Below are positions 16,308 through 24,773 of a stretch of 33,286 nt of DNA, piece by piece. The notes under the pieces were generated by a model, which saw only the letters and a list, made by a program, of their open reading frames with translations, did not search any database and was not told the DNA's origin. Numbering within the stretch: the first letter of the stretch is position 1; each line of letters opens with the position of its first letter. The stretch spans positions 1-33,286 of the forward strand of contig CAKPAK010000005.1 in assembly GCA_934132915.1 (NCBI GenBank), written 5' to 3'. The stretch is from an uncultured Bacilli bacterium. GTDB lineage: Bacteria; Bacillota_I; Bacilli_A; RF39; UBA660. Position numbers and translations under genes: made by a program.

Positions 16308-17780
16308 CTATTCTTCTGGTTTCATTAAAGGGAATAATACACAGTCCTTGATGTTTTCGGCATCGGTTAAAATTTGAACTAAGCGATCAATTCCAATTCC
16401 CCATCCACTAATTGGTGGCATTCCATATTCCATAGCACCGATATAATCTCTATCCATCATCATTGCTTCTTCGTCTCCATTATTTTTTAATTTCGCTTGT
16501 TCTTCCAATCTTCTTTCTTGTTCTTGTGGATCAACTAACTCTGAATATGCGTTGATGATTTCTGCACCATTAATAATTAATTGGAATCGATCGGTAAGAC
16601 TTGGATTTTCGTCGTTTGCACGAGCAAGTGGAGATAAGCTAATTGGATGTTTCGTTAAGAAACATGGCTTTACGACATGTGGTCGAGCAACTTTTTTGTA
16701 TAACTGATCGACTAAATTGCCGTAACCTAAATTTTCAAGTGGAGTTTCGCTGTCAATTTCAATTTTTTCTTGTTTGATTTTGGCTAATAATTTTTCTTGT
16801 GTATTATATTCATAAATATCAATTGGAGTATACTTTAAAATTAAGTCTCTCATGGAAATATTTTCCCATTCCCCACTAATATCTACATTTACTCCATCTA
16901 TTGTTAGTTCTAATTTACCAAACAAATTGGCGACTACCGTTTGAATCATTTCTCGTAAAAATTTCATATTGTCTTGATAATTTAAGTAAGCACCATATCC
17001 TTCTAACATCGTAAAATCTTGCAAGTGTGTAGTATCCATTCCTTCATTTCGAAAACATCTTGCAAATTCAAATACTTTGGTAAATCCTCCAACGATGGCT
17101 CTTTTTAAATAAGTTTCTGGTGCAATTCTTAAGTATAAATCAATGTCTAGTGCGTTATGATGTGTTTTAAATGGTTTTGCCATTGCACCACTGGCTTTAT
17201 TATTTAAAATTGGTGTTTCTATTTCAATGTAGCCATGATCATTTAAGAATCTTCGAATTTCCCAAATTAATTTACTTCTTAATAAAAATCTTTCTCTCGC
17301 ATCTTCGTTCATAATTAAATCCACATAGCGATTTCTGTATTTTAATTCTTGATCAGATAGTCCATGAAATTTTTCTGGTAGCGGTTTTAAGGCTTTACCT
17401 AAAAATTGAAATTCATGCGTTCTTAAAGTCTTTTCTCCGGTTTGGGTTGTTACAATTTCTCCTTTTACACCAATAAAGTCTCCGACATCAAGAGATGATT
17501 TCATCAACTGATAAGACTCTTCTCCAACTAAATCTAGTTGCATCGAAACTTGGATAGAAGCCTCTATATCACGAATTCTTAAGAAACTCAATTTTCCCAT
17601 TTTGCGCATAAAAACGATTCTTCCTGCTATTTTTACTTCTTGGGTTCCATCGGCTAATTCTCTTGCTTCCTTAATCGAGTTTGTAACTTCATATTTTTCA
17701 GGATAAGGATTACAATATTCTTTTATTTTTTCTAGTTTTTCTCTACGAACAAGTTCTTGTTCACTTCTTATTACTTCCAT
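16308..17780 (-). CDS. lysS: Lysyl-tRNA synthetase, class II
   Basis: Charges tRNA-Lys in the cytoplasm. The 490 residues are the standard length. An N-terminal OB-fold anticodon-binding domain (about 45-135, IAGRIVFMRKMGKLSFLRI) precedes the class II core. Motif 2 is FEFARCFRNEGMDTTHLQDF (about 236-256) and motif 3 is GWGIGIDRL (about 459-467). The tail VLFPLMKPEE is typical. Motif 2 reads HLQDF where most members have HNPEF, a mild variation. AAGGAGGAAG precedes the ATG. It has its own extended -10 promoter; no T-box leader is visible upstream. Confidence 0.97.
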   Translation of the reverse strand: MEVIRSEQELVRREKLEKIKEYCNPYPEKYEVTNSIKEARELADGTQEVKIAGRIVFMRKMGKLSFLRIRDIEASIQVSMQLDLVGEESYQLMKSSLDVGDFIGVKGEIVTTQTGEKTLRTHEFQFLGKALKPLPEKFHGLSDQELKYRNRYVDLIMNEDARERFLLRSKLIWEIRRFLNDHGYIEIETPILNNKASGAMAKPFKTHHNALDIDLYLRIAPETYLKRAIVGGFTKVFEFARCFRNEGMDTTHLQDFTMLEGYGAYLNYQDNMKFLREMIQTVVANLFGKLELTIDGVNVDISGEWENISMRDLILKYTPIDIYEYNTQEKLLAKIKQEKIEIDSETPLENLGYGNLVDQLYKKVARPHVVKPCFLTKHPISLSPLARANDENPSLTDRFQLIINGAEIINAYSELVDPQEQERRLEEQAKLKNNGDEEAMMMDRDYIGAMEYGMPPISGWGIGIDRLVQILTDAENIKDCVLFPLMKPEE

Positions 17781-17807
17781 TTTTCTTCCTCCTTAAATCA
17801 TGATTTT

Positions 17808-17816
17808 ATTTTATCA
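17808..17816 (-). promoter_or_regulatory. Extended -10 promoter of lysS
   Basis: TGATAAAAT on the minus strand, about 28 bases before the ATG at 17780. Confidence 0.5.
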
Positions 17817-17964
17817 AAAAATGAAAGAAAAATAAATACTTTACTGGGAGGAATTGTTTTTTTATGTTTTTTTCCTGTTACAGAAGATGAATTTTTATTC
17901 TTAAATTTTCTTATCAAAAGAAAATCAGTCTCTTTTATCTTTAATTGTTTTCTAAGACAGTAAG

Positions 17965-18132
17965 ATGAATCAGTATTTTTTTAAAATGGTCTTGAAAATA
18001 TTAGCGACTTCAATAGACTATGACTTTTTATTTCAAGGTGGCATTGGTATTTCTCTCTTTCACCTTTTATTAGAGAAGAGAAAAATTTCTAAAGTTCAAA
18101 GATTTTTGGTTGATTTTAAAAATAGAGCATGA
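17965..18132 (+). CDS. Possible small protein of 55 residues in the lysS-peptidase gap
   Basis: An ATG at 17965 opens 55 codons to a TGA at 18130-18132, giving a basic, partly hydrophobic peptide (MNQYFFKMVLKILATSIDYD..., LFHLLLEKRKISKVQRF). No Shine-Dalgarno is seen before it (AAGACAGTAAG), its end overlaps the promoter of the next gene, and I know no family. It is the only plausible coding content in 17817-18109, which otherwise looks like AT-rich spacer. It is as likely chance or relic as gene. Confidence 0.2.
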   Translation: MNQYFFKMVLKILATSIDYDFLFQGGIGISLFHLLLEKRKISKVQRFLVDFKNRA

Positions 18133-18138
18133 TAGAAT
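18110..18138 (+). promoter_or_regulatory. Promoter of the C39-like peptidase gene
   Basis: TTGATT, a 17-base spacer and TAGAAT, with a TGA extension before the -10. Transcription would begin near 18145, at the Shine-Dalgarno GGAGAGG, which decides the start codon of the gene. Confidence 0.65.
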
Positions 18139-18155
18139 TTATTTGGAGAGGACTG

Positions 18156-19247
18156 ATGGTGATGTTGTTTTTGGAAGATGTGGTCGATATTTGTGAAAAT
18201 AGCACCGTTTTAAAAGTTATTTATTTTATTAATGAATTAATGAAAATTGTCTTTATTATTGTTCCTATTTTATTGTTGTTAATTTTAAGTATTGATATTG
18301 GAAAATGTGTAATTGCTAATAATGGTGACGATATGAAAAAAATCTTTATGCAATCTTTAAAAAAGATTATTTCCATTGTATTTATGTTTTTGGTTCCATC
18401 CATTGTGGATTTTTTAATGATTTTGGTTGGAAATTTTGATGGTCCTTATACAAAATGTGGACTTAATGCTAGTAATTTAGATACAATTTCTAGTTATGAG
18501 GCAAGAGAAAAAGCTGAAGTAAAGGATGCCGATTTGGAAATGCCTCCTAATATTGGCATTACTCCTCCTGGATTGGTTAGTCCTGGGCAAACTTCTACGG
18601 CTAGTACTGGTGTTGGAAAAGGAAAACCTACTAGTGTTACTATTGAGTACAACAAGAAAGATGCTAGCGGAAGATGTGGCAAAGCCAAAGGGGATTATTG
18701 CTCCGCGATCGCTACTGTTCATTATCCTAAAGAGACGGTTAAATTTTATATGGGGCAACAGGATAATACGGGTATTATTAAGGCTTCTTGTCGGTCTCAT
18801 GCTCTTATGTCGGTAATTAATGCGATCAAAGGAACAACTTACTCTACTTTGGATTTACAATCTTACTTGAAATCGGTGCAAAAAGGTAGTGGTGTGATGA
18901 AAGCTAAGGGAATTGATAAAGCCATCAAAAAATATGGTTTAAAAGCGAAAGTATACCACTCAGAACTTTCTATTTCCAAAGCAGAAAAGGTAATGAAAGA
19001 AGCTTTAGATAATGGTCAACCAGTAATGATCTTTGTTTCGCGTACAAAATGTAGCGATCTTGCTGGATCACACCATGCTTTGCTTCTTCTTGGATATGAC
19101 AAAAAGCAGAATGTGCAATTTATTGATAGTGTTCCTTATGGTCCTAATAGTAAGAAAAGGAACGTAAAAGAACTTGCACAGTGTTTATCGCCAAAGGGGA
19201 TTGCTGATTCCTATTATCGAATGATTGTATTTTCTTACGATTCTTAA
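18156..19247 (+). CDS. Membrane-anchored C39-like cysteine peptidase
   Basis: 363 residues. Two membrane helices near the N-terminus (about 28-49 and 72-92) are separated by a short Lys/Asp-rich loop, a layout like VirB2/TrbC pilin-like membrane proteins. A Pro/Thr/Ser linker (about 125-160) leads to a C-terminal papain-like domain. The likely active site is Cys212 (in ASCRSHALMSV), His307 (GSHHALLLLGYD) and Asp324 (FIDSVPYG), matching Peptidase_C39_2. It may cleave peptides or link to surface-protein maturation; no substrate is visible. The ATG at 18156 follows GGAGAGG; an in-frame ATG at 18129 lies inside the promoter and cannot be on the transcript. The last 4 bases overlap dusB tail to tail, so no terminator space remains. 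Confidence 0.75.
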   Translation: MVMLFLEDVVDICENSTVLKVIYFINELMKIVFIIVPILLLLILSIDIGKCVIANNGDDMKKIFMQSLKKIISIVFMFLVPSIVDFLMILVGNFDGPYTKCGLNASNLDTISSYEAREKAEVKDADLEMPPNIGITPPGLVSPGQTSTASTGVGKGKPTSVTIEYNKKDASGRCGKAKGDYCSAIATVHYPKETVKFYMGQQDNTGIIKASCRSHALMSVINAIKGTTYSTLDLQSYLKSVQKGSGVMKAKGIDKAIKKYGLKAKVYHSELSISKAEKVMKEALDNGQPVMIFVSRTKCSDLAGSHHALLLLGYDKKQNVQFIDSVPYGPNSKKRNVKELAQCLSPKGIADSYYRMIVFSYDS

Positions 19248-20236
19248 GAAAGACTTTGTTCTTTCTTTTTTAGTTGGCTAAAATACTCTTGAAGGATTTC
19301 TTTTAATTCATCAATGGTTGTTGCTTGAAAGCATTTGTTTTTGGTTTCTATACTGTCTGGTAGGCCTTTTAAATACCAGGCAATATGGCTTCTCATTTCT
19401 AAAACCGTTACTTTTTCACATTTGATTTTTCTTAAATATTCCATATGATGAAAGCACATCTCTAATCTTTCTTGATAAGTGGGGGGCGCTAAGAGAATTC
19501 CTTTTTCAAAATAAGAGACTAATTCCCGAATCAACCAAGGATTTCCTAAAGCCCCTCTTCCTATCATAATGGCATCAACACCAGTAGCAAACATTTTTTT
19601 TGCACTTTCAATATCAATAATATCGCCATTCCCAATAACGGGAATCGATACGGCTTCTTTTACGGCTTTAATAATTTCGTAATTTACTCGTCCTGAGTAT
19701 CCTTGGCTTCTCGTACGTCCGTGAATAGTGATTGCAGAAGCCCCTGCTGCTTCAATAACGGAGGCAATTTCAACTGCATTAATATTTTTCTCATCCCAAC
19801 CACTTCGGATTTTTACGGTTACAGGGATTGGTACGGAGGCAACAACCGCTTCGACAATTTCTTTTACTTTTTCGGGATTTTTTAATAAGGCTGAACCCGC
19901 CTGCGATTTGATGGCTACTTTAGGGACGGGACATCCCATATTAATATCAATAATATCTGGATGCATTTTTTCGTAAACGAGTTTAGCCGCTTCGACGAAT
20001 GTTTCTTTATCACTTCCAAAAATTTGTTGAGCAATTGGTCTTTCACATTCCTCCATATAGAGCATATCTTCTGTTTTCTTGCTGGAGTATACAAGGGCCT
20101 TATCACTGACCATTTCTGCATACATTAATCCCGCACCCATCTCTTTAATAATTTTTCTGAATGCACTGTTGCATATTCCTGCCATAGGGGCTAGAACAAT
20201 TCTGTTTTTGATTTCTATATTTCCAATTTTAAACAT
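19244..20236 (-). CDS. dusB: tRNA-dihydrouridine synthase, DusB-like
   Basis: Reduces specific uridines in tRNA to dihydrouridine using FMN and NADPH. A TIM barrel of 330 residues begins IKNRIVLAPMAGICNSAFR. The catalytic Cys102 sits in DINMGCPVPKV. FMN-phosphate contacts lie in VIGNGDI and GVDAIMIGRGALGNPWLI, and the family block IHGRTRSQGYSGRVNY is intact. The C-terminal helical domain (about 245-330) contacts tRNA. AGTAGGTGAT precedes the ATG. It ends inside a TTAA shared with the convergent peptidase stop. Confidence 0.95.
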   Translation of the reverse strand: MFKIGNIEIKNRIVLAPMAGICNSAFRKIIKEMGAGLMYAEMVSDKALVYSSKKTEDMLYMEECERPIAQQIFGSDKETFVEAAKLVYEKMHPDIIDINMGCPVPKVAIKSQAGSALLKNPEKVKEIVEAVVASVPIPVTVKIRSGWDEKNINAVEIASVIEAAGASAITIHGRTRSQGYSGRVNYEIIKAVKEAVSIPVIGNGDIIDIESAKKMFATGVDAIMIGRGALGNPWLIRELVSYFEKGILLAPPTYQERLEMCFHHMEYLRKIKCEKVTVLEMRSHIAWYLKGLPDSIETKNKCFQATTIDELKEILQEYFSQLKKKEQSLS

Positions 20237-20257
20237 GGTATCACCTACTCGTTTAAC

Positions 20258-20266
20258 ATTTTAACA
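20258..20266 (-). promoter_or_regulatory. Extended -10 promoter of dusB
   Basis: TGTTAAAAT on the minus strand, 22-30 bases before the ATG at 20236. Confidence 0.45.
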
Positions 20267-20290
20267 TAAAGTTTTAAAAAAATAAAATAC

Positions 20291-20319
20291 TTAACAAAAA
20301 TTTAGTTTTGTATTACAAT
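20291..20319 (+). promoter_or_regulatory. Promoter of the sirtuin gene
   Basis: TTAACA, a 17-base spacer and TACAAT on the plus strand. Transcription should begin near 20326, leaving a leader of about 10 bases that contains GGTGATG. Confidence 0.65.
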
Positions 20320-20335
20320 GAACTTGGTGATGAAA

Positions 20336-21073
20336 ATGAATGATTTGGAATTGTTAAATCAATATATCCATGAAGCAAAACATCTTATTTTCTTTGGTGG
20401 AGCTGGGGTATCTACTGCTAGTGGTTTGAAAGATTTTCGAAGTGCTGATGGCTTATATCATGAAAAGTTTTTATATTCTCCTGAAGAAGTCTTAAGCCAT
20501 ACTTTTTTTATCGAAAATACTGCGTATTTTTATCAATTTTATAGAAAGAATCTAAATAGTTTAAGTGCTTGTCCTAATATTTGTCATCAATATTTGGCTA
20601 AGTTAGAAAAAGAACAGTTATTAAAGGCGATTATTACACAAAATATTGATGGATTGCATCAAAAAGCTGGAAGTAAAAAGGTCATCGAATTACATGGAAC
20701 CATTATGAAAAACTACTGTATGAACTGTGGTTCTAGCCTATCAGCTTCAGAAGTATTTTCGGCAAATGGTATTCCTCGGTGTAAATGTGGAGGAATCATA
20801 AAACCTGCCGTTGTTTTATACGAGGAAGCACTTGATGAAGAGGTCATTGAAGAGGCTATCCAAGAGATTGAACAAGCTGATGTTTTAATTGTTGCTGGTA
20901 CTTCTTTAGTGGTTTATCCTGCTTCTTCTTTTGTTCGTTATTTTCATGGGAAACATTTAATTATTATTAATAAAGATACTACTCCAATGGATGGTGCTGC
21001 TGACTTAGTTATTCATGAGGATATTAAAGAGGTTTTTCAATATTTAGATAAAAATAGAAATACCAAAAAATGA
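20336..21073 (+). CDS. NAD-dependent protein deacylase, sirtuin (SIR2/CobB family)
   Basis: Removes acyl groups from lysine using NAD, releasing nicotinamide. The 245 residues show the NAD motif GGAGVSTASGLKDFRS, TQNIDGLH (about 101-108), catalytic His120 (ELHGT) and GTSLVVYPA. The zinc module is Cys128-x-x-Cys131 and Cys149-x-Cys151; the second pair is CxC where most have CxxC. The start chosen is ATG 20336, with GGTGATG before it. The ATG 18 bases upstream falls in the -10 box and is not on the transcript. It is monocistronic with a terminator covering the stop. Deacetylase versus desuccinylase choice cannot be made by eye. Confidence 0.93.
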   Translation: MNDLELLNQYIHEAKHLIFFGGAGVSTASGLKDFRSADGLYHEKFLYSPEEVLSHTFFIENTAYFYQFYRKNLNSLSACPNICHQYLAKLEKEQLLKAIITQNIDGLHQKAGSKKVIELHGTIMKNYCMNCGSSLSASEVFSANGIPRCKCGGIIKPAVVLYEEALDEEVIEEAIQEIEQADVLIVAGTSLVVYPASSFVRYFHGKHLIIINKDTTPMDGAADLVIHEDIKEVFQYLDKNRNTKK

Positions 21074-21086
21074 TATTTCTATTTTT
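21051..21086 (+). terminator. Terminator of the sirtuin gene, overlapping its stop codon
   Basis: AAAATAGAAATA and TATTTCTATTTT (12-base arms, 21051-21062 and 21074-21085) around an 11-base loop that includes the TGA, followed by more T. Confidence 0.7.
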
Positions 21087-21089
21087 TAT

Positions 21090-21227
21090 TTATTCAATAA
21101 TGGTTATTTTAGCATAACCATTCCCAATTTTTGCATATTTGCTAATTGGAGTTTCTGATACTTTGTCAGTAAAATATGTTTTAATAGAAAAACTCCTTAA
21201 TTTCTCATGAATATAGCAAAACTTATT
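21090..21227 (-). pseudogene. Probable relic of the C-terminal end of a surface-protein gene
   Basis: A minus-strand reading frame without any ATG runs for about 45 codons and ends TDKVSETPISKYAKIGN... GYAKITIIE then TAA. GNGYAKIT-type endings recur at the C-termini of large Gly/Thr-rich surface proteins of gut Firmicutes, which suggests a decayed tail. The last codons also form a perfect 9-base inverted repeat (AATGGTTAT/ATAACCATT, 21099-21107 and 21114-21122). 21228-21308 shows nothing further. Confidence 0.4.
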
Positions 21228-21308
21228 TTATTAGTAAATTAAGAATTACTACCTGATTAGAGACAATAATGCTTATTTCTAAATCAGTACTTTTCTTTAA
21301 ATTAATCT

Positions 21309-22046
21309 TTATTTTCTTTCATATTCAAGATAACTATTTTCTTTACTTATTGTTGAATTTTTATTTAATACTACCGTAATTTGCTCTGATTGCGCTGTCT
21401 TATAATAAATTTTATCGACACCATCGGCTAATAATTCATCTTCCTCGCCATGTCCATATAAATATAATTTGTTTTCCTTTAAAAAGAAGATGGTATTGCT
21501 AGCACCAGCGGTTCCGGTTGCGGTTAAGGCTTCTTCTGCTTCAATGGTTTCTGTACCATAGGCATTATCAAAAGTAAATGTTTTTAGCTTTTTTGCTGGC
21601 GTTGTCGTTTTATTTTCATCCTGATTTGTTGTATTTTTTGTCTCTTCATTCTTTGTTGTGGTAAAGTTTTTTACGTTTACCTTTAAATCTTTAGCAATTT
21701 CGATTGTGTATTTTCGGGTTTCTTCTGCTTTTTCTTCCCCCTGTCTTTGATAGTTGCAAATCAATGTGGTATCGCCTTTTTTTCGTCCTGTTAAGGTAAT
21801 GATATAGTATCCCCCTACTCCAGTTGCGTTTTCATCTGTTTTTGCCTCTTCTTGATAAGTACTTTTGATTTTTAAATATTGGTTTTCTTCTGTGCATGTC
21901 CAAGTATATCCCGTCGTTTCGTTTCCCTGTAAAACGATGGTAGCACTCTTGGTTTCTTTTGTGGCTGCGTCTTTATTTTCCTTATTTTCTTTATTACAAG
22001 CTGTTAATGATAATAAAATAAAGACATAGATTAAATTTTTTTTCAT
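21309..22046 (-). CDS. Lipoprotein with a chagasin-like (I42) cysteine-protease inhibitor domain
   Basis: A 245-residue exported lipoprotein: MKKNLIYVFILLSLTAC has a lipobox with Cys17 as the acylated residue. Residues about 35-118 carry the three loops of I42 inhibitors: GNETTGYTW (41-49, for NPTTGY), GVGGYYIITL (76-85) and YQR (99-101, a weakened RPW/F loop). A Thr/Asn/Lys-rich linker follows, then a C-terminal domain (about 150-245) I do not recognise. It likely blocks papain-family proteases at the cell surface, either the host's or its own. AAAGGAAA precedes the ATG, 15 bases after the mgtA stop, so it is probably co-transcribed with the ATPase, an unusual pairing. Confidence 0.7.
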   Translation of the reverse strand: MKKNLIYVFILLSLTACNKENKENKDAATKETKSATIVLQGNETTGYTWTCTEENQYLKIKSTYQEEAKTDENATGVGGYYIITLTGRKKGDTTLICNYQRQGEEKAEETRKYTIEIAKDLKVNVKNFTTTKNEETKNTTNQDENKTTTPAKKLKTFTFDNAYGTETIEAEEALTATGTAGASNTIFFLKENKLYLYGHGEEDELLADGVDKIYYKTAQSEQITVVLNKNSTISKENSYLEYERK

Positions 22047-22061
22047 TTATATTTTCCTTTC

Positions 22062-24683
22062 TTATAACCATTCTTGGTATCTTTTGATATATATTTTTTT
22101 GATTATTGATACGATTAGGAAGTAGAATAATACTAATATTAGTAAGTAGAAATAGAATATTGGTGGTAATATTTCAAAATGGAATGATGCTACTTTATGT
22201 AAAAATATTGGTGTAAATATTGTTAATACTAATGAAAATAAAGTTAAATTATTTAGTTCTGGACTGGCATTTGATTCAATAAATGGCTTTTTTGCTGTTC
22301 TTACATTAAAGATAATCATCAGTTCTGTTACTAGGCAGGTTACGAACCATGCTGTCTGAAAATATGATGCTTTATTGATTGTATTAAATCCTAAAAAGTA
22401 CCAGAAGATAACGAAAGAGATTACATCAATTAAGGAACTGGTAATTCCCATTACTTTCATAAATCTTGATATTCCTTTGGTATCCCATTTTTTAGGATTT
22501 CTTAAGAATTCCTCATCTACATTATCGTAAGGAATTCCTATTTGGGAAAAATCATAAATGAAATCTTGAATAAGCATTTGAATAGGTAAGAGAGGTAAAA
22601 ATGGGAAAAAAATACTTGCTATCATAATACTGAATACATCTCCAAAGTCAGCACTTAGTGCCATTTTCATATATTTAACGATATTTCCATATACTTTTCT
22701 TCCTTCTATTACACCATCATAAACGACTTTAAGGCTTTGTTTTAAAATAATGATATCACTTGCTTCTTTGGCAATTGACGACGCTGTATTTACTGAAATT
22801 CCTACATCTGCTGTATTTAAAGAAGGGGCATCGTTTACGCCATCTCCCATATAACCTACAACATGACCATTTTTTTTATAAAGGGAAACAATTCTTTCTT
22901 TTTGAAGAGGATTCATTCTGGCAAAGACATCAATTTTTTCTATTTTTTTCGATAGTTCTTCATCGGACATAGTATCTATATCACTTCCTAATAAAATATC
23001 GTTACCATTTAATCCTACTAAGTTACAGATATTTTTAGTTGCATATGGATTATCTCCTGTTAATATTTTGGTATGAATTCCTATTTTAGATAATTTAGTT
23101 AAAGTATTTTTTACTTCCTTTTTGGCCGGATCAAGAAAGCCAACAAAGCCAATAAAAGTCATATTGCTTTCGATATCTTTTGTTTGATTTTCTTTAGAAT
23201 ATTCTTTTTTTTCGGAAAGGGCAATCACCTGCATACCATCATTTGCTAGTTCTTTAGCTTTTTCTTCAATTACTTTTTTTAAATTTTTATTGATATCCGT
23301 AATTTTTGTTCCTAATTTGATTTTGGTACAACAAGATAATATTTCTTCTAAGGCACCTTTAGTTATTACTCGATATTGTTCTTTCTTTTTTACAATGATT
23401 GTTTCTTTTTTTCTAGTATAGTCGAAAGGAATTTCATCAATTTTTTCATATTTTTCTTCTAATGTTGTTAATTTATTTTCTATAGCATAGGCAAGAATTG
23501 CTTTATCCACTAAGTTTTTAATTCCTGTTGAGTAATAACTATTGAGGTAAGCATATTCTAAAATACTGTTATTTTCTTTTCCTTGGGCATCAATATATTT
23601 TTGAAGAATAATTTTATTTTCTGTTAATGTCCCTGTTTTATCTGTACATAAGATATCAATTGCTCCTAAATTTTGAATAGATTCTATTTTTTTAACTAAT
23701 GTTTTTTTCTTAGCTAAGCTTCTGCTTCCTTTGGTTAAATTAACATTTACAATCATGGGTAACATACTTGGGGTAATTCCTACAGCAACTGATAGGGCAA
23801 AGAGTATGGCTTCATTGATGTTCTTTTTAATTACTCCATCAATGATTACAACAACAACGCATACTACTACCATATATTTGATTAAGAGGTTAGAAATATG
23901 TTTCATTCCTAAATTAAAATTAGTTACTGGTTTTTTTGCTTCTACTTCTCCTCCTAATGTTCCTAGATAGGTAGAAAAGCCTGTTTCTATTACTAATCCT
24001 GTTCCTATACCACTAACAACACTAGAACCCATTAAAGCAACATTTTCAATATCAAATATTTCTTTGCTTTTTGTTTGATTGATTGCTCTTTTTTCAACTA
24101 AAGCACTTTCTCCGGTAAAGACAGATTCATTTAAAAATAAATCTTTTGCTTCAATAATTTTTAAATCTGCTGGAATAATTGCTCCAGCATTTAATTTTAC
24201 GATATCCCCTTTTACAACATCGTCTACTTTGATTTCTACTTCTTGGCCATTTCTTAAAACTGTTGTTGTTGAATAAATACTGGATTTTAATTTACGATTA
24301 AATTTATCTACGGAATAATCTTGAACGAATCTAATTAAAGCACTAATTAAAGCAATAATGAAAATAATTAAGGAACCTAATTTATCTTGAAGAAGAAAGT
24401 TGATAATAGCTAAGCAAATTAAGATAATAATAAATTCATCCTTTAAAGAATTGAAAAGGAAGTAAATGATACTTTTTTTCTCTTCTTTAATGACAATATT
24501 TTTTCCATCTTTTGTCAGTCTTTCTTTGGCTTCTTTAGCGCTTAAGCCTTCTTTAGTCGTTTTATATTGTTTTAAATCCTCTTCATCTTTTTGATTTGAT
24601 ATCGATAAGTATTTTTCTAATATTTTTAAATCATTGTTTTTTAAATTTTTTGTCTTTCTTTTAATATCAAATATTTGAATCAA
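22062..24683 (-). CDS. mgtA: Magnesium-transporting P-type ATPase, MgtA-like (type IIIB)
   Basis: Imports Mg2+ into the cytoplasm at the cost of ATP. About 873 residues with a cation-ATPase N-terminal domain, TGES actuator motif (SVFTGES), phosphorylation site CTDKTGTLTEN, TGDNPYATKN and hinge GDGVNDAP. About ten membrane helices are visible. ALSADFGDVFSIMIAS followed by LPIQMLIQDFIYDFSQIGIPYDNVDEE matches MgtA/MgtB rather than SERCA or Zn/Cu pumps. The start is uncertain: GTAGGTGG sits 5 bases before a TTG at 24683, preferred here over the GTG at 24692. No long Mg2+-sensing leader is present (fewer than 30 bases from the -10). The I42 lipoprotein follows in the operon. Confidence 0.9.
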   Translation of the reverse strand: MIQIFDIKRKTKNLKNNDLKILEKYLSISNQKDEEDLKQYKTTKEGLSAKEAKERLTKDGKNIVIKEEKKSIIYFLFNSLKDEFIIILICLAIINFLLQDKLGSLIIFIIALISALIRFVQDYSVDKFNRKLKSSIYSTTTVLRNGQEVEIKVDDVVKGDIVKLNAGAIIPADLKIIEAKDLFLNESVFTGESALVEKRAINQTKSKEIFDIENVALMGSSVVSGIGTGLVIETGFSTYLGTLGGEVEAKKPVTNFNLGMKHISNLLIKYMVVVCVVVVIIDGVIKKNINEAILFALSVAVGITPSMLPMIVNVNLTKGSRSLAKKKTLVKKIESIQNLGAIDILCTDKTGTLTENKIILQKYIDAQGKENNSILEYAYLNSYYSTGIKNLVDKAILAYAIENKLTTLEEKYEKIDEIPFDYTRKKETIIVKKKEQYRVITKGALEEILSCCTKIKLGTKITDINKNLKKVIEEKAKELANDGMQVIALSEKKEYSKENQTKDIESNMTFIGFVGFLDPAKKEVKNTLTKLSKIGIHTKILTGDNPYATKNICNLVGLNGNDILLGSDIDTMSDEELSKKIEKIDVFARMNPLQKERIVSLYKKNGHVVGYMGDGVNDAPSLNTADVGISVNTASSIAKEASDIIILKQSLKVVYDGVIEGRKVYGNIVKYMKMALSADFGDVFSIMIASIFFPFLPLLPIQMLIQDFIYDFSQIGIPYDNVDEEFLRNPKKWDTKGISRFMKVMGITSSLIDVISFVIFWYFLGFNTINKASYFQTAWFVTCLVTELMIIFNVRTAKKPFIESNASPELNNLTLFSLVLTIFTPIFLHKVASFHFEILPPIFYFYLLILVLFYFLIVSIIKKIYIKRYQEWL

Positions 24684-24705
24684 GGTAACCACCTACTTTA
24701 AGTTT

Positions 24706-24714
24706 ATTATAACA
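24706..24714 (-). promoter_or_regulatory. Extended -10 promoter of mgtA
   Basis: TGTTATAAT on the minus strand, about 23-31 bases before the start at 24683. Confidence 0.6.
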
Positions 24715-24773
24715 CTTTATTTTTTTTAACACTATTGATATAAGAAAATTTTAGATTTTTTTTGAATATTTTT

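Noticed and set aside
17757..17963. Plus-strand 68-residue ORF
   Set aside because: Starts inside lysS antisense, no Shine-Dalgarno, low-complexity product.
17781..18128. T-box leader of lysS
   Set aside because: The T-box sequence (AGGGTGGNACCGCG) is absent upstream of lysS on the minus strand.
18477..18816. Several overlapping ORFs within the C39-like peptidase gene
   Set aside because: They lie in other frames of a well-supported gene and have no ribosome sites.
24684..24773. Mg2+ riboswitch (M-box) upstream of mgtA
   Set aside because: The -10 box lies only about 25 bases from the start, leaving no room for a leader.
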